From positions 3,062,501 to 3,126,500 of the forward strand of contig NZ_CP085530.1 in the NCBI RefSeq assembly GCF_020616155.1: a stretch of DNA of 64,000 bases, given 5' to 3'. The translations under genes were made by a program, and so were the position numbers. Below the pieces are notes generated by a model, which was given only the letters and a program-made list of their open reading frames with translations, made no database searches and was not told the DNA's origin. Source of the stretch: Vogesella sp. XCS3 (GTDB lineage: Bacteria; Pseudomonadota; Gammaproteobacteria; Burkholderiales; Chromobacteriaceae). How positions within the stretch are numbered: the first letter of the stretch is position 1; each line of letters opens with the position of its first letter. Positions 10,949 to 20,060 of this stretch are shown piece after piece.

Positions 10949-13085
10949 TGCCGCCAAGCAAACGTTTCTGGAAGAAGCGCGCGAGCTGCTGGAAGACATG
11001 GAGCGCATCCTGCTGGATGTGGAGGCCACCGAAACCACCGACGAGCAGCTCAACGCCCTGTTTCGCGCCATGCACACCATCAAGGGCTCGGCCGGCCTGT
11101 TTGGCATGGACGAAATCGTGCACTTCACCCACGAAGCCGAAAACGTGGTGGACCTGCTGCGCGGTGGCCATCTGGCGCTAAGCGAAGACCTGTCCGGCCT
11201 GCTACTACGCTGTCACGACCACGTCAAAGCCATGCTGGCCGTGGTAGACGACAAAGCCATGCAGCAGGAGATGTTGCAGACCAGCCTGCTGGACGAGCTG
11301 CGCCAATATGCCCAGCCCGCTGCGTCTGAGGAGCTAGCCAGCAGCAGCCAGGCCAGCGCGCCCGAGCAGGGCGGCCTGCGCGACTGGGTGATGTCGCTGC
11401 GCTTTAACGAAGACGTGTTGCGCAATGGCATGGACCCGTCCGCCTTCTTTCGCTATCTGCGGTTGTTGGGCGAGTTTCTGGTAGTGCAGCCGGTACTGTG
11501 CCGCCTGCCGCACGCCGAGCGCTTTGACCCGGAAAGCTGCTACCTGCGCTTCGAGCTGCTGTTTTCCAGCGACGCCAGCCAGCAAATGCTGCTGGACGTA
11601 TTCGAGTTCGTGCGTGAAGACAGCCAGATCCATATTTTCCCGGTGGGCGAGGCCGCGACGCACTGGCCGCAGCTGATCGCCGATGCCGACGAGGCCGAGC
11701 AAGCAGCCGTGCGCCAAGCCTGGCACGCGCTGGGGCTGGACCCCGAAGCGCCTGCCTGCGTGGCCGCCCAGCCTGAGCCCGCCGCCCCGGCAGCCCAAAC
11801 CGTAGACAAAGCCAGCGAGAAGGCCGACAAACCGGCCACCAGCGCCGCCGAGGCCAAGCCGCCGCGCGCCAGCGAAAGCCGCTTCATCAAGGTAGAAGCC
11901 GCCAAGCTCGATAGCCTGATCAACCTGATCGGCGAGCTGGTTATCGCCGGCGCTGCGGCCAACCTGATGGCGCGGCGTTCGGCGCAAAGCGCGCTGGTGG
12001 AGTCCACCATCGCCATTGCCAACCTGATCGAGCAGATCCGCGCCGGTACGCTGAGCATGCGCATGGTGCAGATCGGCGAGATTTTCAGCCGCTTCCCGCG
12101 CGTGGTGCGCGACGTGTCCAAAGAGCTGGGCAAGAGCATACAGCTGAATGTGTCCGGAGCCGACACCGAGCTGGATAAATCCATGGTGGACAAGCTGGGT
12201 GACCCGCTGATGCATATCGTGCGTAACGCCATGGACCACGGTATCGAATCGTCCGAAGCCAGGTTGGCCGCAGGCAAGCCCGCCGAGGGCAATGTGTGGC
12301 TGAACGCCTACCACGAAAGCGGCAGCGTGGTGATCGAGGTGGCCGACGACGGCGCCGGGCTGCGTAAAGACAAGATTCTGGCCAAAGCCGTAGCCAATGG
12401 CCTGGTGCCCGCCGACAGCGTGATGCCGGACGGTGACATCTACAAACTGATCTTCGAGCCCGGCTTTTCCACCGCAGAGCAGGTCACCAATATCTCTGGC
12501 CGTGGTGTCGGCATGGACGTGGTACGGCGCAGCATCGAACAGCTGCGCGGCACCATCGATATCGACTCGGCCGTGGGCGAGGGCACTACCTTCCGCATTC
12601 GCCTGCCGCTGACGCTGGCCATTATCGATGGCTTCCTGGTGTCGGTGGGCAACGCCACCTTCGTGATACCGCTGGAAACCGTTATCGAGTGTATCGAGCT
12701 ACCGGCCGACGCGCTGCAAGGCGACGCGCACAACTGCCTGAACCTGCGCGGCGAAGTGCTGCCGCTACTGGGGCTGAACCGCTTCCTGGAGCTGGGCCAG
12801 CCGCACGCCAAGCGCCAGAACGTGGTGGTAGTGCGCTACGGCGACAGCAAGGCCGGGCTGGTGGTGGACGAGCTCTTGGGCGAGTTCCAGACCGTGATCA
12901 AGCCGCTGGGTAACCTGTTCCGCCACCTGCGCGCCATTAGCGGGTCCACCATTCTGGGCTCGGGCGAGGTGGCACTGATTCTGGATGTACCGTCGTTGAT
13001 TCATTTTGCAACAAGCCAGGAAGCAGAGCGTTTTGCCAGCCACGCCGAACACGCGCAGCAGCGTGGTGGCCACGGTAATCACTAA
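10938..13085 (+). CDS. cheA: Chemotaxis histidine kinase CheA (Che2-like)
   Basis: A 715-residue kinase. The N-terminal HPt domain has His46 in [14 protein letters not shown] second domain (about 150-265) begins [11 protein letters not shown], typical of CheA proteins from alternative clusters rather than the CheY/CheB-binding P2 of E. coli. After an Ala/Pro/Lys linker (about 275-315) come dimerisation ([15 protein letters not shown]), the ATPase (N box [13 protein letters not shown]1 VADDGAGL, F and G2 boxes near 500-535) and a CheW-like regulatory domain (about 565-690). It receives signals from the two receptors encoded on either side and phosphorylates CheY and CheB. Confidence 0.96.
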   Translation: MNLDAAKQTFLEEARELLEDMERILLDVEATETTDEQLNALFRAMHTIKGSAGLFGMDEIVHFTHEAENVVDLLRGGHLALSEDLSGLLLRCHDHVKAMLAVVDDKAMQQEMLQTSLLDELRQYAQPAASEELASSSQASAPEQGGLRDWVMSLRFNEDVLRNGMDPSAFFRYLRLLGEFLVVQPVLCRLPHAERFDPESCYLRFELLFSSDASQQMLLDVFEFVREDSQIHIFPVGEAATHWPQLIADADEAEQAAVRQAWHALGLDPEAPACVAAQPEPAAPAAQTVDKASEKADKPATSAAEAKPPRASESRFIKVEAAKLDSLINLIGELVIAGAAANLMARRSAQSALVESTIAIANLIEQIRAGTLSMRMVQIGEIFSRFPRVVRDVSKELGKSIQLNVSGADTELDKSMVDKLGDPLMHIVRNAMDHGIESSEARLAAGKPAEGNVWLNAYHESGSVVIEVADDGAGLRKDKILAKAVANGLVPADSVMPDGDIYKLIFEPGFSTAEQVTNISGRGVGMDVVRRSIEQLRGTIDIDSAVGEGTTFRIRLPLTLAIIDGFLVSVGNATFVIPLETVIECIELPADALQGDAHNCLNLRGEVLPLLGLNRFLELGQPHAKRQNVVVVRYGDSKAGLVVDELLGEFQTVIKPLGNLFRHLRAISGSTILGSGEVALILDVPSLIHFATSQEAERFASHAEHAQQRGGHGNH

Positions 13086-13123
13086 ATCAACCATGGCAGC
13101 CGGTGGCTGCGGGGAGTGTAAAA

Positions 13124-14770
13124 ATGAGCACAAAACAAATGTCTGTTGCCATGCGCCTGGGCTTGGGCTTTGGCGCGGTGATTTTCTTCATGCTGCTGGT
13201 GTTTGTCATTGCCATGCATGGCTTCAGGCAGATCAATGTGCAGCTAAGCGCTATTACCAAGGAAAACAGCCCTGAGCTGGTGCAGATCAATGCTATGAAC
13301 GACGCGGTACAGGAAATGCGCGTGCAGTACCGTACCGTCATCATCATGAATGATGCTGCCGAGCTGACCAAAGCAGTGGAAATTTATAACAACAGCAAGA
13401 CCAAATACCCTGAAGCCTACCGCAAGCTGCAAGACCTGTTTGCCGGCCAGGTCGAGCCGATGAGCGAAAAAGAGCGCGACCTGATGAACCAGATTGCGGC
13501 ACAGGCGGCGCTAACCTTTCCGATTGTCGACCGCGTAGTGCAGCTGGGTGCGGCCAACCAGAACGAAGAGGCGGCCGCGATGATGCAGTCGCAAGCTAAC
13601 CCGGCCATGGGCAAGTTGCGTAGCCTGATTTCAGATCTGTCGTCCTACGAGACCCAGCTGAGTGTCGATATGGCTAAAGAAGCCGACGACAAGTACAACG
13701 CTGCTTTCATGCAGATGCTGACCGTGTCCATCATCGCGCTGGTGATAGGGATCGTGGTGGCCATCCTGATTATCCGTAACATTGGCCGTTCGCTGGGTGG
13801 CGAGCCGCACTACGTGGCAGATGCCATGCGCGAAGTAGCCAACGGCAACCTGATGGTGAATGTCACCGTGAAGCCGGGTGACACCACCAGCCTGGCGGCG
13901 TCCATTGCCACCACCATCGACAAGCTGCGCGGCATCATGGCCGAGGTGCGCAGCAACGCCGACAACCTGTCGTCTGCCTCGCAGCAGGTGAGCGCCACCG
14001 CCCAGTCGCTGGCACAAGGGGCCAGCGAGTCGGCCGCCAGCGTAGAGGAAACCTCGGCGTCGGTAGAAGAAATGTCCTCGTCCATCAACCAGACCAGCGA
14101 TAACGCCAAGCTCACCGAAAGCATTGCCACCAAGGCCGCGCGCGAGGCAGCCGAGGGCGGCGACGCGGTGAAACAGACCGTGGTGGCCATGCGCCAGATT
14201 GCCGACAAGATCAGCATCGTGGACGACATTGCCTACCAGACCAACCTGCTGGCGCTGAACGCCGCCATCGAAGCGGCCCGCGCAGGCGAACACGGCAAGG
14301 GCTTTGCCGTGGTGGCGGCCGAGGTGCGCAAGCTGGCCGAACGCAGCCAGGTAGCAGCGCAGGAAATCGGCGAAGTGGCCAGCGGCAGCGTGTCCATGGC
14401 CGAGCGCGCCGGCCAGCTGCTGGAAGAAATCGTGCGCTCCAGCTCCAAAACCGCTGACCTGGTGCAGGAAATTTCTGCTGCATCGATGGAGCAGGCTACC
14501 GGCGTAGGCCAGATCAATGCCTCGGTACAGCAGATTAACGCGGCCACGCAGCAAAGCGCCTCGTCCAGCGAAGAGCTGGCGTCCACCGCCGAGGAAATGA
14601 GCGGCCAGGCAGAAAACCTGCAAGACCTGATTTCGTTCTTCCGCATTGAAACGTCGGGCCTGGGCCGTCGCCGTAATACGCCGCGTGGCACCGCCAGCAG
14701 CCAGCCTGCGGCCAACCTGCACGGCAGTGTGGGTGGCGAGGCGGACGAAAACGATTTCGTGCGCTTCTAA
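13124..14770 (+). CDS. Methyl-accepting chemotaxis protein with four-helix-bundle sensor
   Basis: A 548-residue transmembrane receptor. TM1 is at about 10-32 and TM2 at about 200-222, with a 165-residue periplasmic four-helix-bundle (4HB_MCP type) ligand domain between them. A HAMP domain follows (about 224-275). The signalling domain carries the conserved tip [20 protein letters not shown] near residue 380. The last residues are ENDFVRF; DFVRF resembles the x-aromatic-x-x-aromatic pentapeptide that tethers CheR and CheB. The ATG at 13124 is preferred because GGGGAG sits 7 bases upstream. It is in the position of Aer2/McpB in the Pseudomonas Che2 cluster, but the sensor is different. The ligand cannot be read from sequence. 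Confidence 0.95.
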   Translation: MSTKQMSVAMRLGLGFGAVIFFMLLVFVIAMHGFRQINVQLSAITKENSPELVQINAMNDAVQEMRVQYRTVIIMNDAAELTKAVEIYNNSKTKYPEAYRKLQDLFAGQVEPMSEKERDLMNQIAAQAALTFPIVDRVVQLGAANQNEEAAAMMQSQANPAMGKLRSLISDLSSYETQLSVDMAKEADDKYNAAFMQMLTVSIIALVIGIVVAILIIRNIGRSLGGEPHYVADAMREVANGNLMVNVTVKPGDTTSLAASIATTIDKLRGIMAEVRSNADNLSSASQQVSATAQSLAQGASESAASVEETSASVEEMSSSINQTSDNAKLTESIATKAAREAAEGGDAVKQTVVAMRQIADKISIVDDIAYQTNLLALNAAIEAARAGEHGKGFAVVAAEVRKLAERSQVAAQEIGEVASGSVSMAERAGQLLEEIVRSSSKTADLVQEISAASMEQATGVGQINASVQQINAATQQSASSSEELASTAEEMSGQAENLQDLISFFRIETSGLGRRRNTPRGTASSQPAANLHGSVGGEADENDFVRF

Positions 14771-14784
14771 GCGGGGAGACCACC

Positions 14785-15342
14785 ATGGGTGCACTCACCA
14801 TACGCCGGGGGCGGGAAGCCGCCCTGGTAGAGGAGGTCCACGAGGACGTCCTGCAATACCTGACTTTTCAGCTAAGCGGCGAGACCTACGCTATCGGTAT
14901 CTTGTCCATCAAGGAGATTCTGGAATACACCACGCTGACCCAGGTGCCGCTGATGCCGGCGTTTATCCGCGGCGTGATGAACCTGCGCGGCGCCGTGGTG
15001 CCGGTGATCGACCTGGCGGTGCGCTTTGGCCGCAATGAAACCGGTGTATCGCGCCGCACCTGCGTGGTGATTATCGAGGTCGCCAACGAGGAGATGCAGC
15101 AGTACATCGGCATTCTGGTGGACGCGGTACACGAGGTACTGGCGATTCGCGCTGCCGATATCGAGCCGCCGCCGCAGTTTGGCAGCCGTATCCGCGTGGA
15201 CTTCATCTCTGGCATGGCCAGGGTGGACAACCGTTTTGTGGTGCTGCTGGACGTGGAAAAAGTATTGTCGGTAGAAGAAATGGCCACCTTGTCTGCCATG
15301 AATGGTGGCGAGGTAGCCGACCTGCGCGAAGCCGAAGTATAA
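14785..15342 (+). CDS. cheW: Chemotaxis coupling protein
   Basis: A 185-residue CheW-domain protein. Family residues are visible: YLTFQLSGETYAIGI near 28-42, the MNLRGAVVPVIDLAVRFG core near 69-86 and ISGMARVDNRFVVLLDVEKVL near 135-155. It links CheA to receptors in the signalling array. It has about 20 extra residues at the N-terminus compared with E. coli CheW (167). GGGGAG lies 8 bases before the ATG. The gap of 84 bases to cheR contains a GC-rich imperfect hairpin (GCCCCAGGCGGTAGCCGGGGC near 15352-15374). Confidence 0.95.
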   Translation: MGALTIRRGREAALVEEVHEDVLQYLTFQLSGETYAIGILSIKEILEYTTLTQVPLMPAFIRGVMNLRGAVVPVIDLAVRFGRNETGVSRRTCVVIIEVANEEMQQYIGILVDAVHEVLAIRAADIEPPPQFGSRIRVDFISGMARVDNRFVVLLDVEKVLSVEEMATLSAMNGGEVADLREAEV

Positions 15343-15426
15343 AAGCGCCCGCCCCAGGCGGTAGCCGGGGCGGGCCACACAGCGCACTGGCTACCGGCCC
15401 TGCCGGTAGGCCGCAAGGAGGGGAGC

Positions 15427-16227
15427 ATGCAGTTATCTGATGCGACATTTTCACGTTTTGCCGTGTGGATGAAAGCCCAGACCGGGGTGCATTTCCCCAT
15501 TGGCAAAAAAACCCTGGTGCACCAGCGCCTTACCCGCAGGTTGGCCGCACGCAATGTGGCCACCTTCGAGGCGTATTTCCGCATGCTGCAGGACCCGGCC
15601 GAGCTTACCGAGCGCGAGGCGGCCATCGACCTGCTGACCACGCATGAAACCTTCTTTTTTCGCGAACCCAAGCATTTTCACTGGCTGGAAGCGCAGCTGC
15701 GCCAGCACCCGGTAGCTGGCACGCTGCGCATCTGGAGCGCGGCGTCGTCCAGCGGCGAGGAGGTGTGGAGCATTGCCATGCTGCTGGCCGATATCCGCGG
15801 CATGGATGGCGACTGGACGCTGATGGGCAGCGATATCAGCCAGGGCGTGCTGGCGCGCGCGGAAAAGGGGCACTACGCGCTGCAGCGCTGCGAAGGCATG
15901 CCGCCGGACTACCTGCGCCGCTTCTGCCTGAAAGGGGTGCGCCAGCACGCCGGTACCTTCATGGTGTGCAAGGAGCTGCGCCGCAAGGTGAATTTCCAGC
16001 TGATCAACCTGGATAAAGACCTGCCCACCATCGGGCCCTACCACGTGATTTTCCTGCGCAATGTGCTGATCTACTTTGACGCGGCCACCAAGCTGCAAGT
16101 GGTACAGCGCGTGCTTGGCCGCTTGTCGGTAGGCGGTTTTTTACTGGTGAGCCATTCCGAAAGCCTGCACGGGCTGCCTTTGCCCATCCAGCTGGTGGCA
16201 CCGGGTATTTACCGGAAGCTGTCATGA
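15427..16227 (+). CDS. cheR: Chemotaxis receptor methyltransferase
   Basis: A 266-residue SAM-dependent methyltransferase that methylates glutamates on receptor signalling helices, driving adaptation. Motifs: HETFFFREPKHF near 76-87, the SAM-binding IWSAASSSGEEVWSIAM near 103-119, and VIFLRNVLIYFD near 204-215. An N-terminal helical domain (about 1-65) is as in other CheR proteins. The start has AGGAGGGG upstream. It overlaps cheD by four bases (ATGA). Confidence 0.96.
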   Translation: MQLSDATFSRFAVWMKAQTGVHFPIGKKTLVHQRLTRRLAARNVATFEAYFRMLQDPAELTEREAAIDLLTTHETFFFREPKHFHWLEAQLRQHPVAGTLRIWSAASSSGEEVWSIAMLLADIRGMDGDWTLMGSDISQGVLARAEKGHYALQRCEGMPPDYLRRFCLKGVRQHAGTFMVCKELRRKVNFQLINLDKDLPTIGPYHVIFLRNVLIYFDAATKLQVVQRVLGRLSVGGFLLVSHSESLHGLPLPIQLVAPGIYRKLS

Positions 16228-16763
16228 GCGAATCCCACATGCGTAACGAAGTGTTCCTGAAACCCGGCGAATGGTATTTCGGCGGCGAGGAAGCACTGAT
16301 CAAGACACTGCTGGGGTCGTGTGTGTCCATCACCCTGTGGCACCCGCGGCTGAAGCTGGGCGGCATGTGCCACTACCTGCTGTCGCAACGCAAGAATGGT
16401 GAAATCAGCGACACCTTCAGCGGCCGCTACGCCGACGAGGCCATGCTGCTGCTGGTACGCGAAGCGCTGCGCAGCGGGCGGCCGCTGCGCGAGTTCCAGG
16501 TCAAGCTGATCGGCGGCGCGTCGGTGCTATCGGGTAGCGAGCGCGACGGCCAGGTGACCGACGTCCCCGGGGAGAACATCGTGATGGCCAGGCTATTGGC
16601 TACCCAGCTGGGCCTGAACGTGCAGGCAGAAGATTTTGGCGGTAGCGGCGCGCGGCTGGTGTTGTTTGACGTGGCCTGCGGCGATGTGTGGGTGCGGCAG
16701 AGCAGTGAGCGTGATGCGCCGGTGAGCCATCGCGCCAGCCATAGAAAAAGGGCTTCAACATGA
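16224..16763 (+). CDS. cheD: Chemoreceptor glutamine deamidase
   Basis: A 179-residue CheD enzyme, which converts glutamines in receptors to methylatable glutamates. The catalytic Thr-Cys-His set lies in [14 protein letters not shown] and GGMCHYLLS (about residues 30-54). The CheR/CheD/CheB order, with four-base ATGA overlaps on both sides, shows an adaptation module translated as a unit. In systems with CheC, CheD is its partner; no CheC is present here. Confidence 0.95.
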   Translation: MSESHMRNEVFLKPGEWYFGGEEALIKTLLGSCVSITLWHPRLKLGGMCHYLLSQRKNGEISDTFSGRYADEAMLLLVREALRSGRPLREFQVKLIGGASVLSGSERDGQVTDVPGENIVMARLLATQLGLNVQAEDFGGSGARLVLFDVACGDVWVRQSSERDAPVSHRASHRKRAST

Positions 16764-17848
16764 CAATCAAGGTAATGCTGGTAGATGACTCCGCCGTGGT
16801 GCGCCAGGTATTGACCGCAGTCTTTACCCAGGCTTCCGGCATCGAGGTAGCGGACGTGGCGCACGACCCTATTATGGCCATGGAAAAAATGAAGGCGCGC
16901 TGGCCGGATGTGATCGTGCTGGACGTGGAAATGCCGCGCATGGACGGTATCACCTTTCTCAAACAGCTGATGAGCACGCGGCCAACCCCGGTGGTGATTT
17001 GCTCGTCGCTGACGCAAAAAGGCTCGGACATGGCCATGAACGCGCTGGCGGCTGGCGCGGTAGAGGTCATTGCCAAGCCTACCGGCGGGGTAAAAGCGTT
17101 TCTGGAGGCCAACGGTAACGCGCTGGTGCAGGCGGTAAAAGCCGCTGCCTCTGCGCGCATGGGCAATGTGCGGGTGGCGCCAGCCCCCACTGCACCATCC
17201 GGCGGCAAGCCACTGTTAGCCACGCCCAGCAAGCTGTCTGCCGATGCCGTGCTGGACGCGCCTACCGGGCGCGAGATGTTCAGCACCACCGAGCGTATTG
17301 TGGTGATTGGCACCTCCACCGGCGGCACGCAGGCGCTGGAGCACATTCTTACCCGCCTGCCGCGCGGCTGCCCGGGCATCGCCATCGTGCAGCACATGCC
17401 GGAGCGCTTTACCTCGTCGTTTGCCGAGCGGCTGAACCGGCTGTCGGTGATCGAGGTAAAAGAAGCGGCCAACGGTGACCGCATCATTCCCGGCCGTGCG
17501 CTGATTGCGCCGGGCGGCAAACACATGATGATCAAGCGCAGCGGGGCGTTTTACCACGTGGATATTGTGGATGGCCCGCCGGTAAGCCGGCACAAGCCGT
17601 CGGTGGACGTGCTGTTCCGCTCGGCCGCCAAGTTTGCCGGGCGCAATGCGCTGGGCGTGATCATGACCGGCATGGGCGACGACGGTGCCAAGGGGCTGAA
17701 AGAGCTGCACGATACCGGCGCGCATACCATTGCCCAGGACGAGCAAAGCTGTGTGGTATTCGGCATGCCCAAAGAAGCCATCAAGCTGGGCGCGGCGCGC
17801 GATGTGCTGTCGCTGGATGCACTACCGGGGGCCATTAGTAAACACTAA
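16760..17848 (+). CDS. cheB: Protein-glutamate methylesterase/deamidase
   Basis: A 362-residue two-domain protein. The receiver domain (about 1-120) has [10 protein letters not shown] and the phospho-acceptor Asp in [11 protein letters not shown]. The methylesterase domain (about 170-355) has the triad Ser in [10 protein letters not shown], His in [13 protein letters not shown] and Asp in [14 protein letters not shown]. CheA-dependent phosphorylation relieves inhibition, and CheB then removes receptor methyl groups. It is the last chemotaxis gene; 110 bases follow to the REC-EAL gene. Confidence 0.96.
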   Translation: MTIKVMLVDDSAVVRQVLTAVFTQASGIEVADVAHDPIMAMEKMKARWPDVIVLDVEMPRMDGITFLKQLMSTRPTPVVICSSLTQKGSDMAMNALAAGAVEVIAKPTGGVKAFLEANGNALVQAVKAAASARMGNVRVAPAPTAPSGGKPLLATPSKLSADAVLDAPTGREMFSTTERIVVIGTSTGGTQALEHILTRLPRGCPGIAIVQHMPERFTSSFAERLNRLSVIEVKEAANGDRIIPGRALIAPGGKHMMIKRSGAFYHVDIVDGPPVSRHKPSVDVLFRSAAKFAGRNALGVIMTGMGDDGAKGLKELHDTGAHTIAQDEQSCVVFGMPKEAIKLGAARDVLSLDALPGAISKH

Positions 17849-17862
17849 CCCTTTCTATATCC

Positions 17863-17890
17863 TTGAATTTTAATAAGCGGTGTTTAATAT
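17863..17890 (+). promoter_or_regulatory. Possible promoter for the REC-EAL gene
   Basis: TTGAAT (17863-17868) and TAATAT (17885-17890), spacer 16, each match the sigma70 consensus at four of six bases. They lie in a conspicuous AT-rich island after cheB. A small hairpin (TGGCGC/GCGCCA, 17904-17925) lies in the predicted leader. Confidence 0.35.
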
Positions 17891-17958
17891 TCAGGTATAG
17901 ATATGGCGCTTGAGGCCAGGCGCCACCGTGTATGACTCCATTAGCAGGATGGCGGCCC

Positions 17959-19155
17959 ATGCCCAAGTTTACATTGCAAGATGTTCTGATCGTGGATGAC
18001 AGCCCGTCGCAGCTTTTGCTGCTGGCGGAGCTGTGCCGCAAGATGCGTATCAGCGAAGTGCGTACTGCCCGTAACGGCGAAGAAGCGCTGCAAGCCATGC
18101 GCGAGCGTCTGCCTTCTTTGCTGGTGCTCGATCTGGAAATGCCCAAGGTCGATGGCGTGCAGGTTCTGCAGCGCATGGCGCGCGAAGGCCTGGTCACGCC
18201 TGTGGTGGTGGCCTCGGCCAAAGACCCGATGCTGATCGCCACGGTAGAGCTGATGGGCCGCGAGCTGGGCCTCCCGGTGCTGGGTGCCTTGCAAAAGCCC
18301 ATTAGTCTGGCCGAGCTGGGCGACCTGGTAAGCCGTGCTTACCAACACGGTGCCAGCAGCGGGCAGAGCCAGCCTTTGTGTGCCGATAGCGATATCCGCC
18401 TGGCGCTGGACCACGGCGAGATCGTGCCTTATTACCAGCCCAAGGTGACCTTGCATGGTCAGCTATTGAAAGGTGCCGAGCTACTGGCACGTTGGCCGCA
18501 AGGTGACGATGTGGTGATGCCGTCGCGCTTTATCCCGGTAATCGAGCATTGCGGCTGGAGCACCGAGCTGACGTTGCTGATGCTGCAGCAGGGCCTGGCG
18601 CAGTGGCAGCAGTGGGCGCGGCGCGGCTTGCGCCTGCCCATGTCCATCAACCTGTCGGCGCTGTCCATGGATAGTGGCGAGCTGGTCGGGCGCATCGAAC
18701 AGCAGGTGGCGCAGAGCAAGGTGCCGCCGCGCTATATCATTTTCGAGATTACCGAGACCGCTGTTGCCGATAACCTGGCCGAGGCCATGGGCGTGGCCGC
18801 GCGCCTGCGGCTGGCGGGCTTTGGCTTGTCGATAGACGACTTCGGTACCGGCTTTGCCACCATGCAGCAACTGGTGCGTTTTCCGTTTACCGAGCTGAAA
18901 ATCGACCAGTCACTGGTGCAGTCCATCAGTCATAAATCGCATCTGGAAAACGTGGTGCATAGCGTGATCGAGCTGGCCAAACGCATGAACCTGACCACGG
19001 TAGCCGAAGGGATTGAAACCGAGGGCGACCAGCTATGCCTGAATAATCGCGGCTGCGTGCTGGGGCAGGGCTATTTGTACGCCAAGCCACTGCCGCCGAC
19101 CCAGTTCGAGTCCTGGATACGCCAGCGCCGCCAGCACGAGGGCGCACCGGCCTGA
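17959..19155 (+). CDS. Response regulator with EAL c-di-GMP phosphodiesterase output
   Basis: A 398-residue protein. The receiver domain (about 1-120) has IVDDSPSQL, phospho-acceptor Asp in VLDLEMPKVDG and Lys in LQKPIS. The EAL domain (about 140-390) reads GAELLARW at the signature (ELL instead of EAL), with NLSALS, FEITET, IDDFGTGFA, LKIDQSLV and VAEGIETE. All metal and substrate residues needed to hydrolyse c-di-GMP appear present, so it is probably active. The ATG at 17959 is chosen: AGGA lies 9 bases upstream and the receiver begins at once; ATG 17932 adds nine residues. It follows the chemotaxis operon, so it may be phosphorylated by that CheA or by an unlinked kinase. Confidence 0.92.
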   Translation: MPKFTLQDVLIVDDSPSQLLLLAELCRKMRISEVRTARNGEEALQAMRERLPSLLVLDLEMPKVDGVQVLQRMAREGLVTPVVVASAKDPMLIATVELMGRELGLPVLGALQKPISLAELGDLVSRAYQHGASSGQSQPLCADSDIRLALDHGEIVPYYQPKVTLHGQLLKGAELLARWPQGDDVVMPSRFIPVIEHCGWSTELTLLMLQQGLAQWQQWARRGLRLPMSINLSALSMDSGELVGRIEQQVAQSKVPPRYIIFEITETAVADNLAEAMGVAARLRLAGFGLSIDDFGTGFATMQQLVRFPFTELKIDQSLVQSISHKSHLENVVHSVIELAKRMNLTTVAEGIETEGDQLCLNNRGCVLGQGYLYAKPLPPTQFESWIRQRRQHEGAPA

Positions 19156-19165
19156 AGTTGGCCGC

Positions 19166-19192
19166 AAAAAAATGCCCGTCCAGGGGACGGGC
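19166..19192 (-). terminator. Terminator for the outer-membrane protein gene
   Basis: Read on the minus strand: GCCCGTCC, loop CCT, GGACGGGC, then A and seven T residues. The hairpin (19174-19192) lies about 130 bases after the beta-barrel gene stop. A copy of GTTGGCCGCA (19157-19166) sits next to the T-run and just after the REC-EAL stop codon. Confidence 0.75.
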
Positions 19193-19284
19193 CAAGCAAC
19201 GCACTAGCACTCACTAAGGAGATGCCCACCGCGAGGCGGGCGGGGAATACACACGAGGAGAAACGGGGTAAAACGGGTCATGCA

Positions 19285-19313
19285 GGCGGCCTGTTGCCTT
19301 GAGTCAGGCCGCC
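19285..19313. promoter_or_regulatory. 9-bp hairpin just after the beta-barrel gene
   Basis: GGCGGCCTG (19285-19293) pairs with CAGGCCGCC (19305-19313) across an 11-base loop, 8 bases after the stop codon at 19321 on the minus strand. There is no T-run, so it may protect the mRNA 3' end or act together with the terminator further on. Confidence 0.45.
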
Positions 19314-19320
19314 GTCGGGC

Positions 19321-19911
19321 TTAGAAGCGGTAAGTCATGCCCACTTTCAGCGCGCCTACCGGTGCGGTGTCAGTGATCTCTTTATGCTTGATGTTGCCGA
19401 TGCCGTCGTATTCGGCACGCAGGCTCACTTGTTTGTTCAGCTTGTAGTTGGCACCCAGCCCCAGGCCCACGCCGAAGGTGCTGTCCTTGCTGCCCTGCAG
19501 CGCGGCGGTGCTGCTGGTGAATTTGCTGCGGATGTGGTTGGCCGATACCTTGCCGTACACTTCGAACTGGTCGTTTACAGGGATAATGCCAAGTGCAGCG
19601 ACACGAAAGGCGTCGTAGTCCAGTTTGCCTGCGCCTTTGAGCTCGGTGCCATCACCGTGATTCAGGTAGCTGCCTTCTACGGCGAAGTTGTCGTTTACGC
19701 GCTGGCCGAAACCTACTTCAAACATGCCGGAAGTGGCATCGTCATTCTTTACTTTCTTGTCGCTCACGCCGGCTTTGGCGGCGGAGCCGTCTTTCAGGGT
19801 CCACTGGTTGGCGGACACGCCCAGGTTGCCGAATACATAGGTGCCGGTATCGGCTGCGAATGCGGTGGTGCCGGCAGCGGCGAAGAGGGTGGCAATAATC
19901 AGCTTTTTCAT
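19321..19911 (-). CDS. Small outer-membrane beta-barrel protein (OmpA/opacity-like)
   Basis: A 196-residue protein. Residues 1-20 are a signal peptide (MKKLIIATLFAAAGTTAFAA). The mature part alternates short beta strands and turns, for example TYVFGNLGVSANQW, DNFAVEGSYLNHGDG and SLRAEYDGIGNIKH, and ends in an aromatic residue (KVGMTYRF), as expected for Bam-dependent outer-membrane proteins with eight strands. The ATG at 19911 has AGGAG upstream. The adjacent RstAB-like system and a second small barrel gene suggest envelope-responsive control. Function is unknown; adhesin or porin-like roles are possible. Confidence 0.85.
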   Translation of the reverse strand: MKKLIIATLFAAAGTTAFAADTGTYVFGNLGVSANQWTLKDGSAAKAGVSDKKVKNDDATSGMFEVGFGQRVNDNFAVEGSYLNHGDGTELKGAGKLDYDAFRVAALGIIPVNDQFEVYGKVSANHIRSKFTSSTAALQGSKDSTFGVGLGLGANYKLNKQVSLRAEYDGIGNIKHKEITDTAPVGALKVGMTYRF

Positions 19912-20060
19912 GTGAGGCTCCTGTTGGGTCATCTGTGAACTCGATGGGGCTATTGTGCCCAGCAGGGGGTCTTAACACTATGTCGCTTGCGTGCGGGGAA
20001 TGTGCGGCCAACATGCCGTTGTGTGACGCTGTGTGACAGGGCCGCAGGCGTAGCGCGGCC

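Noticed and set aside
11334..12314. A 326-codon open frame antisense to cheA
   Set aside because: Antisense of a complete CheA; low-complexity Gly/His-rich translation.
13631..14794. A 387-codon open frame antisense to the 4HB receptor gene
   Set aside because: Antisense of the receptor, whose HAMP and signalling motifs are unmistakable.
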